Assembly (NCBI GenBank): GCA_016617855.1
Contig: JAECUM010093716.1
Location: 1-64,000 of the forward strand
DNA length: 64,000 nucleotides
DNA from: Megalonaias nervosa
Taxonomy: Eukaryota; Mollusca; Bivalvia; Unionida; Unionidae
Direction: 5' to 3'
Shown here in pieces: positions 49,260 to 60,887 of the stretch. The translations under genes were made by a program, and so were the position numbers. The notes below the pieces were generated by a model. The model did no database searches, was not told the DNA's origin, and saw only the letters and a program-made list of their open reading frames with translations. The stretch's first letter is position 1, and the number at the start of each line of letters is the position of its first letter.

Positions 49260-50056
49260 CAGACCTGCCAACCCCGACAAGTCCATCTCAATAAGGCAGC
49301 TGATTTTTTTCTGAAAGATTGACCAGTTTTCAGTAAGGTGTAACAAAATATCAATAACTGCTATTGTAAAGCTGGAAAACATAATTAAAAGTTTGATGCA
49401 GCAAAGATAAACATTATATTTAACTGAAAAGTTTGTAAAGTACATGTAGACCTTATTTACCACTAGTACTGTCACACAAACTTTAGTTCCAAACCCTATG
49501 CAACTCAATGGCTTGTTGCAATCTCTCAACCTGACGTAATTCTTGGAAATTTGTTTTCTATTTCATATGACGATGGCAATCATATCTCCCGCCACGGAAA
49601 ATATTCAAATTGGCATGTGATGTCCAATAAATGTAATTGTGTCCTTTCCATCTTTTATTCACAAGAATCTGAGTATTCCTTATTATTCTTTTGTGTTGAT
49701 TATTAACACTTTTCTAGAGGCCTATTTTCCCTTTTGTCTTAAACCTGCATCACTTTGGGGACGCCATTTTTAAAAAAATTCTATAATCAACAGTTTGATC
49801 ATGCAGACACTTTGCATGAACAAATAGGTGCAGTTTAAAGCATCTGGGGTGCTGCTGTAAAGTTAGTCTGGTTCTCTGACTAATTACACTAATTCTAACA
49901 TGAAACCCGGATCCAAATAAAACACAGATGAACCAATTATCCGGATTTTTTGGCAACGATCATTTTTCCGTAGTTTTTGCTTGTATGCTGTAAGTCTGTA
50001 TTTTAAGGGTAATTTTCATAAGACTTACGTCAAAATCATAAGAGTTGGCAGGTCTG
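49260..50056. mobile_element. 797-bp non-coding DNA transposon with TIRs
   Basis: cagacctgccaac at 49260-49272 and its reverse complement gttggcaggtctg at 50044-50056 are perfect 13-bp terminal inverted repeats. Flanks atatatg (49253-49259) and ttatatg (50057-50063) match in six of seven positions and may be the target-site duplication. No transposase is visible, so it is a non-autonomous copy. 50057-50879 shows nothing further. Confidence 0.8.
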
Positions 50057-50879
50057 TTATATGGCTCGACACTAAAGAATGAAGTGATTCTAACAATCAT
50101 AGTTTCAAGCCCAGAACATATACACAAGCATCTGTGAACATATATAAAATATACCAAGCTTGTATTGAAAAATTCAATGATGCAAAAAGATGCAGCACAA
50201 CACAGAGGCTTGATGTTGTATTTTGGATAACGTTATGTACTGTATATTTCATTGTGTGGGGAACTAGTTCAGTAATTTAAGTGACTAGCAGAATGGTAAA
50301 TTTATTTTATATAAAAACCACAGTATCTGTCACCTTCTTTATTTTAAAACCTGAATAAATCAGTCCATGCAATCATGTTAAATACTGCGTCAGTGTCTTC
50401 TTTCTTTCCAGATTAATAATTATGTGTGGTTTCTGTAGTCATTTTTAAGCGGAATCTCTTGATCGATTGATAGATTATTAAAATCACTAGATCATTTAAC
50501 TATTTTTATATTTTGTTTAAGAAATTTTCAAGGCATCCCTCCCAATGTAAGGATTTTTCAAGCCTGTACAAACCATCAGCCGTATCTTCTCCTTTGCCAA
50601 CACTGGACTCTATAGTCTCTAATGCATTGGCCTTGATGTGGGCTCACACCCTGTAAATCCCTATAAAACTTATTTGGTAAGAATATTTTTAAAAGAAAAT
50701 ATTTATTTACTATTAAAAACTTAAATGTAACCTGGCATATATCATATTAGTTTCACAAAATTCAGTGTCAATGTATAAATCTTTTTAAAACCATTATCCA
50801 AGTGAAAAGAGGGAACAACAGTAACCTGGAGCTATAATGACCACATCTAACAGGTAACTATTGTTTTTTTTATTCCCTT

Positions 50880-51655
50880 TAACAACGTCACAACTATTCC
50901 AACTGTCAAAAGACCTCAATCCCATACTAAAGTGTCAGATGGATCAGAATTCTTTTCCGCTTACAAACTATCCCAAATCCCCAAATTCCTATTAATGTCA
51001 GACAGATCACAATTCCCACCCCTTGCAACTGTCCCAATTCCTCAATCTCTGACTCGAGTGCCATATTTATCTGAATTCATAATGTTCATTCCAAACATCC
51101 TCAATCTCCTACTTGAGTGTCAGATGAATCGGAATTCATAACTTCATTCCAAATATCCTCAAACTCCCACTTGTGTCAGATGGTTCCTATTTCACCATGC
51201 CCACCCACCCGATTAAAACTATCCCAAATCCTAAATCTCCCACTTGAATGTTAGATGGATCAGAAATCACCCACTCACCCCATTCCAACTACCCCAAATC
51301 CTAAATCTCCCACCTGAGTATCAGACGAATCAGAATTTACACCCTCATACCAACTAACCAAAATCCAGTCTACCACTCGAGTGTCAGATGGATTCTATTT
51401 CAACCTGTCTCCACCCTCCAATAATCCCAAATCCTATATTTCCCCACTTCAGTCTTAGATGGATAAGAACACACACACAACCATTTCAACTATCCCAAAT
51501 CATCAGTCTTCCACTTGAGTGTCATGTGGATCAGAATCCACATCCTCATTCCATTTATCCCAAATCCTAAATGATAAGAATTCACATACCCACATTCCAA
51601 CTATCCCAAATGCCCAATCTCCCACTTGAGTCTCAGATGGATCAGAATTGTAGGA
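50880..51655 (+). repeat. ~64-bp minisatellite, about 12 units, 3' of the PWWP2 gene
   Basis: The unit contains attccaactatcccaaatcc, tcaatctcccacttgagtg and tcagatggatcagaattca. The 'gtgtcagatggatcag' landmark recurs near 50930, 50995, 51058, 51116, 51170, 51249, 51316, 51381, 51450, 51520, 51568 and 51632. The array begins about 200 bp beyond the stop codon of the gene and may be transcribed as part of its 3' UTR. An AATAAA on the minus strand lies near 50870, just past the array. Confidence 0.85.
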
Positions 51656-51850
51656 ATACTTTGCACATGTGGAATACATCAAGTGTTTAAAATTTCTATC
51701 TTAACTTAAATTTTGTAGTTAAGGTCATGGAACATACTGCATGCCTCAATGCAAACAACATACAAGGTGTCATTTAAAGTGCCAATAATTTTTAAAAAAC
51801 TTGGGTGAAGAAACTTACCATGATAAAAATGACATTTCCACTGAGGCTAT

Positions 51851-54102
51851 TCATAGATCAAACTCACTAAAATCAATTTGATGAGTGTTGGAACTATTTT
51901 GTGCTGCAATTGTGGCTTGCTTGATTGCCATTTTATAAGGGCCACGCTTCTTTCTCTTGTATCGTAACTTAAAGTCCTCTATAAATGGAAACAAGTCAGA
52001 ACACTGAATGTGTGACATGGTTGAAGAGCCAAACCATGATACATGTGCCACCTGTCTCAAAACAAATCCATTATCTCTCTGACTGATTGTTATGGACAGA
52101 ACACGTCCTGGCCACCAAGGAAAACCCTGTATTTTCCCCCACACTATGTCACCAACATTAATTTTTCTGCCATCCTCAGTAACACATTTTGTCACAGTAT
52201 TTGTTTGTATTTTCATCATAAGTGGGCGAAAAGCTTCCAAATTTTCATCACCAGGGGGACCATCACCATAATCATCGGAATCATTGGAATCAGAATCATC
52301 ACTAACAAAACTCTCACTATGGTCTGACACTGACTTACTGTCATCGCATAAAGAATATGTTTGGTCAATAGTTGAATTAGATATATCTTCATTTTCCAAC
52401 TGATCTGAATCAAAAGACTTCTCTCGACTCCTAAGCCTATATTCTTTTCTCTGAACTCCCATTCCAGACTTTCCAGTTACACTAGAATGTTTTGACAGGC
52501 GAGTAAATTGTAGTTTATTATCCATATTTGCTGGCTGATTCTCTCTCTTTGGTGATAATGGTTGAATAGTTCGCTGTAATTCATCAGATTTGGAAATATT
52601 TGATTGACTCTCTCTGCGCGGAGAAAGCCCTTTGTTTTGACGCCATGTGTACAATAGTCTTGGCTGTTGTGTTATAACTTCTGTCTGCACTGGCTCAGAA
52701 TTTTCATTTTTCACATCAAGGTGTTCACTATCATTTTCACAAATTGTATCTGTAATGAGCCTGACAGGATTGTCATCCAATGCACTAGAATGTTTATGCT
52801 TGTGCTTTCTCTTGTGCTTTTTATGATGTCCTGAAGCAGGTACATGACTTTCTTCTAAAATTTCCTCTACATCCCCTGCAATAGTATGTTTATCTTTCTC
52901 TTTAGCCTTTTTCATAGATTTTTTGTGCTTTCTAGAATTGGAATTATCACCCAAGCCATTACCACTTCTTTCCTCTTTATATTCTTGTTCCTCATCATCA
53001 ATTGCTTCAATGATGGTGATGTTGTCTTCGTCTGTTGTGTACTTTTCTTCCGAAGAGGCATCTTCCATCTCCTTCTCCTCATGACTCCTTGGTGGAATCT
53101 GTACAACAGTCCCCTCACCAATAGAAATTCTAATAAAAGGACTGGTTTTGGTTAGACTAACAATAGGGTTTCTGTCAAATTTTTCAATTCTATCTATCTT
53201 CACTGGTTTTATTCCCTCTGTTTCTTGTTGATTTGACTGAGAGTTTCTATCGACCCGTTCAATTTTTTCTATTCTCAGTGGTTTGATTGCACCTAATTCT
53301 GGTTCACTGGAGATAGGTGTTCTATCAACTTTTTCAATTTTTTCAATCCGCAGATGTTTTGGGAGAGCATGTTCAGCAGTCTGAGACTCTGCAGCAGTCC
53401 TTCTTCGCTTTGTTTCATTTCTTTGGGGCTCAGTTTTGACATCTGGCACATTGCTAGTTGACAAAGTTCTATTAGAAGATGGCTGTATAGGTATAGGTCC
53501 TGAACCTGAGTCTAAACATGATGCTTTGCATTTACTGCAAAGAGTCTGACGAGGGCGTAAGCGAATATTTCGCACAGTCTTTCCACCAACTATCCTTGGA
53601 ATTGGTGTTTTTGCATTAGTTTGAAACTGTGGCCCTGAATGGGGTAAATTTTGTCCATATGTGTGCCTAAAGTTGCTGGCAGATAGTTCCACAACATTTT
53701 CTGCAGTTGGAAAACCGAAATTTCCCCCACTGATGCCCCCTTTAACATCATTATTTTTGTCTGGCTGCAACGCAAACTGATGGCAAACACCGTGTGGAAG
53801 ATTCCTGAAATTAAAAAAATGAGTATGCTGATAAAATTGGTCCAAACTAAGGAAATTTTCATTTTACGACAAGACATATTTACAGATTGGTGTACACATC
53901 CCAGATGTTTTTCTTGAAATTTTGTGTAACTTTGAAGGATCATTTTATGATACCTTTTCTTTGCATCCAACAAAGCACCCCGATAAACCTTAGATCCATG
54001 TTCCAAGCACACAATCAATACATCATCGATTGCTTCTTCAATCAGAACTGGCAGTTTCATGCCTTTCAAAATTGCACCGTATCGTCGTTTTAGGTCCGCC
54101 AT
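51851..54102 (-). CDS. PWWP domain-containing protein 2 (PWWP2A/B-like), two coding exons
   Basis: The join is 54102-53954 plus 53804-51851, 2103 nt, 700 residues. The donor AAAAG|GTATCA and acceptor tttcag|GAATC split an Arg codon, and the frame continues exactly. The joined N-terminal region (residues 15-60) follows the conserved PWWP2 start, including GALLDAKKR before the junction and NLPHG after it. LRPRQTLCSKCK (132-143) is a second block conserved in PWWP2A. Three 25-residue repeats of RIEKIE-VDR type lie at 201-261, a His/Lys run at 376-388 and a Ser/Asp-acidic run at 551-564. The C-terminal PWWP domain (about 598-680) has GFPWWPG at 610-616 and SWFG at 639-642, which keeps the aromatic cage residues. 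In vertebrates PWWP2 proteins read H3K36 methylation and connect H2A.Z chromatin to NuRD-type deacetylase; a nuclear chromatin role is inferred here. Whether it represents an ancestral PWWP2 cannot be told from this. Confidence 0.93.
53805..53953 (-). other. Intron of the PWWP2-like gene
   Basis: A 149-bp phase-2 intron, GTATCA...TTTTTTTAATTTCAG. An alternative donor further downstream (gtaaat after CACCAATCT) puts exon 2 in the wrong frame, which supports the chosen donor. Retention would create an early stop or read a different frame. Confidence 0.85.
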
Positions 54103-54160
54103 ATTTGCGGACCATTGAGAAAGGTGCCATATGTGAAGTACGCATGCGCAATTTGCTAGC
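54100..54160 (-). promoter_or_regulatory. Probable core promoter of the PWWP2-like gene
   Basis: The start codon sits in aATGGCGGac, the YY1-type ATGGCGG context often found at housekeeping start sites. About 40 bp upstream lies acGCATGCGCAatt (54140-54152), close to an NRF-1 binding site. No TATA box is evident. The transcription start is not determinable from sequence alone. Confidence 0.4.
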
Positions 54161-54625
54161 GAGTCTTCACCATATGTTAACCTATTATTGCAAATATAAT
54201 GTTATTTTTCAAACTTCTGGTGCACTTTATTTTCATTAATATTGTCTATTCAAACTTTGCCTCAAGTTACATTACAAAAAACATGGCTTATTTACGCTGA
54301 AATCAATATCGCCGTTTCCTGCTACTTATGCTGCAAGAGCAAAAACTTCTCAGGGCTCAAGTCCAAGCATAAAAATTGAATTGTTTCCCTTACTATTTGC
54401 GACCACTATTCGACACCTTCATTTATTTTTATCTGCCAAATCAATCACTGTAATTATCATCATCGTCGTCAATATTATCAGCACGTCTAATTGCAACGTT
54501 GTTAGATGAATTCAAAAATTAAACTAATTTGTTGTCAAATTGAGACACATCTCTGCAGACCAAGTTTTTGATATGTTATCGTATCTGCGTAGGTTAACAT
54601 AATGGAAAATTGGCTAGCGAAGATG
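54149..54625. mobile_element. TIR element upstream of the PWWP2-like gene ('GGCTAGCGAAGATG' family)
   Basis: atgttaaccta at 54174 and taggttaacat at 54590-54600 are perfect inverted repeats. Outside them, caatttgctagcgagtcttcacc on the left and ggaaaattggctagcgaagatg on the right are also inverted with gaps. The right terminus ggctagcgaagatg is that of the elements ending at 10155 and 34538, but the interior is different. 54626-55034 shows nothing further. Confidence 0.5.
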
Positions 54626-55034
54626 ATTAAGTTCTTACTTTTAAGTTTTTGGCATCTTCTGTTTTTCTATAAAATTGTAAGGGGTGGTTTTCCGTAACTT
54701 TCACGTTGAAAATTTTTAATGTGATCAGGATACTTTGAACTAAATGTTTCGATAAAGCTCTAACCCACATAGCTCCTGTGCACACTTTAAGTGTTGTACC
54801 ATTTCTCGGTCGCATTCTGTTAACAAATAAAGTTGGCTCCTCCACTACCTCTCCACCCCCGCGTGGCAAAACAATACGCGACGATGCAATGGTTGGTCGA
54901 CATTGGTTGGACCAACACTTCTGTATGGTTCTGAGGCAATGGCGTAACTTGGATATTTGGGCCCCAAAGTAAAGCTTACTGATCGGCCCCAGCAATGTTT
55001 AATGCAATTTTGCAGGTTCATAAATAAAAAAAAA

Positions 55035-55215
55035 TGGACCGCACCGGTCGCTTAAATGGTTAGAGCGTCCGCTTGGCGCTCAGCATCAAGAGTTAATGTT
55101 AGGACTGGCCGACCTGATGTCAGGATAATGTGTTTGGGTGGGACATGATGCTTCATGTCTGTGGCATGATGCTCCTGTACAATAAATCACTATAAACTGC
55201 CACGCGGCAGACAAC
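55035..55215 (+). mobile_element. SINE lacking its B box (internal deletion)
   Basis: cgcttaaatggttagagcgt (A box) is joined directly to ccgcttggcgctcagcatcaagag. Then come gttaggactggccgacctg, atgtcaggataatgtgtttgggtgggacatgatg, gcatgatgc and aataaatcactataaactgccacg. The copy at 56768-57010 has about 75 bp more between the same blocks. The core matches a SINE core I know from bivalve and gastropod genomes. Confidence 0.85.
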
Positions 55216-56767
55216 GTAGCAATACGACTGAAATTTTTTTTAAAGCTACACTAAAAATCTAAATCACACACACACACAGAGGTCAATATTATTGTCTTTG
55301 GTGAAGTAGTATTTTGGCCGTTTTTAGTTTCTTTCTATAGTGCAAAAACAAATAATTTGTTTGGATGGACTCGAGGCCCCCCTGTATTCGTGTGCCCCTG
55401 TACTTCGTATAATCTTGATATATGGTAGCTACGCCCCTGTTCTGAAGGAAGTTAATAATTTAAAATCTGACCTTGACGTTTTACTTGAACTCGGCATGTA
55501 CCTCTTTAGGTCGGAGTTGTAGTAGTACTTCCTGTGAGAGTTGTCCCTATTGTCAAAAGTAGCTCTCCAGGCTACGCTTGCATACCTCAATATACTTTTA
55601 TTTGCGATGATGTTTTACCCCTTTTTCTAGACACCCGCCGATAGATTCATCAGCACAGGATACTAGTAGTATAATCTGGCCGTGCAGGAAATGTAACATG
55701 TTAGGTCTGTTTGGCGGGAAATACTTCATGGCCTCAAATGGAAATTTCAGGAAAAAAAGTTGCTTTGTATGTTAGAGACAGTACTTTGCAAAATAATATT
55801 TACTCCCACACTAGCCAGATTGATGGGGTGGGATGGGGTTCAAGTTGGGGTGAAAAATTTGCCATCTTGACTTTCCAGTTGTGTTTTTGACAAAAATAAT
55901 CTAATGCGAGGCAAATGCTCATCGATCAATATTGCTACCAATTTTTGACCAGTTTGCTGGCATGCATTGAGGGATATTTTACCCCAATGTACAATTATAC
56001 TTGTAACCCAAAAAATTATTTATTACCTTACGCCTTTTCCAGATCCACGCCATGTTGTAGTAGTAGTGGTGGTGATCGAGAGTTTCCACAATGTACCATT
56101 GCTGAAGAGTTTAAGTCAGGGCGGGATTACCCATTAAGCACACTAAGCACGTACTTTGGGCACCAGCCCAACAGTGGCACCAGAAAAAATTCCAATTAAT
56201 TGTTGATGACAAAATTGAATGAATTAATTATGACCATTTCGATCTGCATGTAAGAGTATTTTGATTTGTAATGATGGAAACGCTGGAATTTTCCCACCTT
56301 TATAGCTTTTAATATTGTTTTTTGAAGTTTCACAGTTTCTATGAAACGGGAGGGGAGGTGACCATAATATTTTCAGTGCTTAGAGCCCTGGAAGGCCTTA
56401 ATCCGGCACTGGTTCAAGTGTACAGTAACATGGCTGAAATGAAGATTTTTTGTTCGGGGTGTGCATACTTTTTATACAAAGAGTTAAATCATGACTACTG
56501 CTAATGCTTCAGCGAGAATTCTTCCAGAGGAGGATGTCTTTGCGTTGTTCTATTTCTTATCTTCTTCGCAAAAATGTTGGCTGGCAGTACCACCTTCATC
56601 GATTCTCCATCGTTAACAGTCCTGATTTCAGAAAGAAACAAATGGAAGAATTAAAGACTTGCAAAATAGAAGAACAGACATTTGTTCAACAGCAATAAGA
56701 GGAAAAGAGAAAGCGTGTGTGTGTGTGTGTGTGGCTGTAATAATTTTAGTCGTATCGCAACGTTGTT
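55216..56767. other. No gene recognised
   Basis: A short CA run at 55266-55277 and (GT)n at 56714-56733. 60-to-95-codon open frames occur on the plus strand (for example 55915-56199 and 56504-56698), with no family motif. Confidence 0.4.
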
Positions 56768-57010
56768 AGCAGCGTGGCAGTTTATAGTGATTTATTGCAC
56801 AGGGGCATCATGCCACAGACATGTAGCATCATGTCCCACCCAAACACATTATCCTGACACCAGGTCGGCCAGTCCTAACATGAACCTCTTGATGCTGAGC
56901 GCCAAGCGAGGCAGCTGTTAGTATCATTTTTATAAGTCTTTGGTATGACTTGACCGGGGTTCGAACCCGCGACTTTACGCCTCCGAGGCGAACGCTCTAA
57001 CCACTTAAAA
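56768..57010 (-). mobile_element. SINE, full-length copy, minus strand
   Basis: Read on the minus strand: aagtggttagagcgttcgcc (A box), gggttcgaacccc (perfect B box), aagtcataccaaagacttataa, then the core gcttggcgctcagcatcaagag, gttaggactggccgacctgg, tgtttgggtgggacatgatg and the end aataaatcactataaactgcc. No acceptor stem can be formed, so it is a SINE and not a tRNA gene. It is inverted relative to the copy at 55035. Confidence 0.9.
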
Positions 57011-58447
57011 GAGAAAGCAAGAAGAGGAGAAGAGGAAACCTTTGAGCAGTAAACAGAATGAAGAGGGTAAAAACAAAACTGTTTCTGTGTTACAAGACAA
57101 TTTTATAAGGAACTTTGTAATACAGGCGATAATATAGATGACATCAATCGGAACATTGAACATAGGTAAATTCGAAGATGTTTCACGACATTTCTTACAA
57201 ATAACGAAAAAGAAAACAATTAAATTTAGCAAATAAATGTGATGGATTTCAGGTCATGTTCCCAATGTAAAGAAGAGAAAGACAACTGGATTTTAAAGAA
57301 ATGGCAGCTACAGTCAACTTTGTTATAATAATTACCGCAGAAAGCAATAAAAAAACCCAAAAAACATGGAAGAATGAAAACAGAGGTCACTTTAGTAAAA
57401 GGAGTTGTTAACGGAACAAACACATCAGCAACAAAGCAACCGGTACACAATTATTTATCAAGCGTTGTATTTTTATTCAGTATTTTCAGATTCCCCACTT
57501 TCAGTTGACCTTTTGGAATCTATTTGTTTTAAAGTTATTAAAGTAGCACTCAGTACAGATAGAGGCAAACGGATTTAGATGACAAAGAAGTGGTGAAGGA
57601 GCTAATCCTGTGTATTGTCGTCTGCTCCTCTTTCAGTTCATTCTGTCAAAGTTTGTCAGTCGGAAACAAAATGCGAGTCATCGATGCCCCTGTGCAAATT
57701 ACATTTGACAATGATTTGGAAATTTTAGCAGCATTTGCAACAGTTCTGCTAAATTTCTGTTTGTATTCATTAATTTGTGTACTGATGGAGGTAATGTTAT
57801 TTTTATTCTCAATAAATCCAAAATTCTTCTTTACGTTTTCACGTTTGAATCTGTTTGTCACCGTATTTGAAGTGTTCAGAAGGAACAACAGGCTCAAACG
57901 TTGTGGCTTGTTTACTTTTATTTGCTTAAATAAGGCTGAGGGTGTTGAAGATTATGAAATGACAGAAGTTGAAACATATGAATAAAAAGGGATTTAACTA
58001 AAGATAACCCTAAATATGGGCAATAATTTGAAAATATTTAATAATAATGAACCGTATGTTATTTATCTATCAAAAGAAGGATTTACACCTCATCAACAAT
58101 CTCGACTCACAATTTACAATGCTTATCCAATAATACAATATATTGCTATTTCTAACGATTACAAAGCCAGTTATGAATTTATCAACAAACGAGCTAAAAC
58201 TGGATTCAGAAGTAGAGATATTGAAATGTACGTTGCAGCTAAAGAAAGATTTTGACAAGAAACTCCACGCATGGGCGCCAGCAGAATTTTTGCGGGGGTC
58301 AGGTTGTTTTTTGCAGGGGGGGCAGTCAGTCACGGTCGAGAGAGTTAGTATAGTAAGCAGTCTGAAACTAAAGCTAATATTTCCTAAGCGTTTTGAACAA
58401 AATCTTGTGACATATTTTCAGCTTCATTTGCATGATTGAACTTGTCG

Positions 58448-58512
<65 letters not shown>

Positions 58513-59570
58513 CAGTATGATGGGGGGGGTCACATGACCCCCCAAATTGACCTATGCTGCGGGCGCCCATGAATCAACGCATTACTATGTGAAATGGAAA
58601 TGAGTTTTATTTTTAAATCAACTCACTATTTAAAAACTGGAAGGTCCTAGTTTTGTGAAAGAATTAACTAAAGATTTTTGAAGTCCAAAGAGTCAATCAT
58701 TTGTTAACGATGTATATGAAGGTGGTATATTTCACACATCACAAGAAACACAGCCTTAATTGGAGATGTATCTTAGAAAGACGATATCATTTAGTACCGA
58801 CGGTTACTATCAGACACTCATTACAAATCACTGGAATATGGAGACTCCAACAGTGGAAACAGTAAACCTTATGATTCGATAACCAAGTATTAGAAGCAGA
58901 AAATTTATGGATTACGATAAAGAAAAAATTCAAAGTGCAGAACTTCCATTTGCAGTGAATATATTATTCAGTACACAAGGTAACAGAGAAGGATGAGGCA
59001 TTGTAAATGTTATAGATGTTGTCAATTCCAAAACAGAAATGATGAAAATTGATGTTGAAACGTATGAAACAAAAATATTGAAGAGTTAATGAATAACGTC
59101 GATAAAGAAACAAACCCAAATAAAAGGCATTATTGAAAGAAAGAGTTGAAAAGTGTTAAAAGAAAAGCGCAAGTAGTTGGGCATCTAACACAGCTGAAGA
59201 GCACATTAATGGAATATAATGCATAAATCAATTCAACAGTTATGGAAAAATTGCCATTACGTGAAAGGTTGAAACAACTCCTTAACGAAAGGGTTGCAAT
59301 AATAACTGTTATAGGTAAAGCGACAAAAATCACAATGTCAATAGTTCTTCTGATTACAGCAACTTTGGTAAGGTGTTCCTTTCATAATATTGCTTCTTTC
59401 TCCTCAAGCTCTTACTTCAAGTAAGTCTTTTTACAACATTAGAAATGTCTTGAAAGCTTCAGCCAGTTAACTGTTCGATCTATCTGGAAAGGCAGCTCAA
59501 GCATTGACTGGAATTATTGATAGTGTGATTAGTTGGTTACGTTGATGTGATATACATAGTATCCGTTTCC
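57011..59570 (+). pseudogene. Decayed coding-like region of uncertain origin
   Basis: Plus-strand frames stay open in pieces and look protein-like, interrupted by a stop every 20-60 codons. Examples are FVKELTKDF, YEGGIFHTSQE and NMETPTVETVNLMIR (58660-58880); DYDKEKIQSAELPFAVNILFSTQGN (58910-58990, shown in parts); and VVNSKTEMMKIDVETYETKI (59018-59080). At 59240-59345 a basic stretch (PLRERLKQLL) precedes a hydrophobic segment, and IRNVLKASAS and LSGKAAQALTGIIDSVISWL follow in the next frame (59435-59545). The last part weakly recalls amphipathic or membrane-active proteins of Polinton-like elements, but I do not recognise the family. The MITE at 58270-58571 interrupts the region. Confidence 0.3.
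58270..58571. mobile_element. MITE with CATGGGCGCC ends and internal (AT)n
   Basis: catgggcgcc at 58270-58279 and ggcgcccatg at 58562-58571 are perfect 10-bp terminal inverted repeats. G-runs near both ends (gcgggggtcagg, gcaggggggg; tggggggggtcac, gacccccca) extend the inverted symmetry. A 60-bp (AT)n microsatellite lies at 58450-58509. No clear target-site duplication. Confidence 0.7.
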
Positions 59571-59699
59571 TTCTGCAACGTGATATTTGCATTCTTTTGG
59601 CAGTACTACGTTTATTGTTTGCATCTTCATAAAAGGATTTGAAAAGCCTCTAACAGTTAAGTTGGTAAACTATTTAAACAATAAACAACGGCTGCTTCC

Positions 59700-60400
59700 G
59701 CAATCGTTAGCATAAATATAAATTATTGTTTTCGTTATTTCGTGCTCAGTAACGTTTCCCAATTGCTATTTATCCCTTGAACGAATAGGAATCGGATAGC
59801 AATGACACACAATACCTGGCAGTAGTAATATCGTCATCGTAATCCATCCCATCGACATAATTTGCACCCACTGTCTTATATTTTTTTATGTTTGTTTATT
59901 TCCTTTGAATACAAAATGAAAACTAAAAATAACTTACAGTATTGTGAATTAAATACCAAATAGTCCTAAACGTTCTTTCACAAGTCCAAAAGTATCGAGT
60001 TCCAAATGAATTCCAGTAGTAGTCCGAATGAATTCCGATATTGAATGTACTGATGTACCAAATAGTTTGGAATGTGATGATGTGCTAAGTCTTGATATAT
60101 CACAGTGATATAATCCAAAATGTCCTTGAATGAATTCACAGTAATCCGAAAATAGTGATATAGTCCAATAAGTATTAATGAGTACTTTGTAATTCCAGTG
60201 AATAATTTAAATAAATAAATCATCTCAAATAAAAACAGAAAACAACAATAAGACAAGACTGATTCCATTTCGGATGTTAAGGTAGAAATTAATAATTATG
60301 AAGAAGACGAACATTTATATAAAAAGTTCAGGACAATAGCAGAACCAGTATGAGGGTTATTTTCCCATCAAATTCGTAAACAACTTGCTTCATGAACATT
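59700..60400 (-). mobile_element. LTR-like stretch, minus strand
   Basis: It shares the block order of the LTRs at 5412-6050 and 61840-62450: aacttacagtattgtgaattaaataccaaatagtcc, repeated gtccnaa words, aaataaataaatcatctc, and cagtatgagggt near 60350. Ends are not resolved. No pol sequence adjoins. Confidence 0.4.
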
Positions 60401-60595
60401 CTCCATTTTTTAAATAAAGCTAGACCTTGAACTCAACGTTAATAAATATGTTCACCTCCAGTTAATGATGATCTTAAAATCTAACTGAAAATTATAGACA
60501 GGTATTAGCTATGTAATTTGTTGTTTACCATTATGAAACAAAAAGATGTGAGTAGTAGTCATGTAAACCCTAAAATGATTACCGATCAAGGTCAA

Positions 60596-60596
<1 letters not shown>

Positions 60597-60693
<97 letters not shown>
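60597..60693. repeat. (CA)n(TA)n compound microsatellite
   Basis: CA units 60597-60629 pass directly into TA units to 60693. A separate (TTTA)n run lies at about 60850-60888. Confidence 0.95.
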
Positions 60694-60694
<1 letters not shown>

Positions 60695-60852
60695 CAGCAT
60701 ATCACTCGATAATAAAAAGATACCATCACGACTGACAGCATAGTTTTTTTCACTTTTTAATCTGATTAAAGGTACTTAATTTTACTTAATTTTACCATGA
60801 CTTATTCATTTGTGTCATAACCTTGCCTACTAACATTGATAGTTTCCTTCAT

Positions 60853-60887
<35 letters not shown>

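Noticed and set aside
53590..54102. Unspliced 170-residue version of the PWWP2 N-terminus
   Set aside because: It reads through a canonical intron; the spliced frame restores the conserved order and continues to the PWWP domain.
56940..57010. Possible tRNA gene on the minus strand
   Set aside because: A and B boxes are good, but no acceptor stem pairs and a SINE core follows directly.
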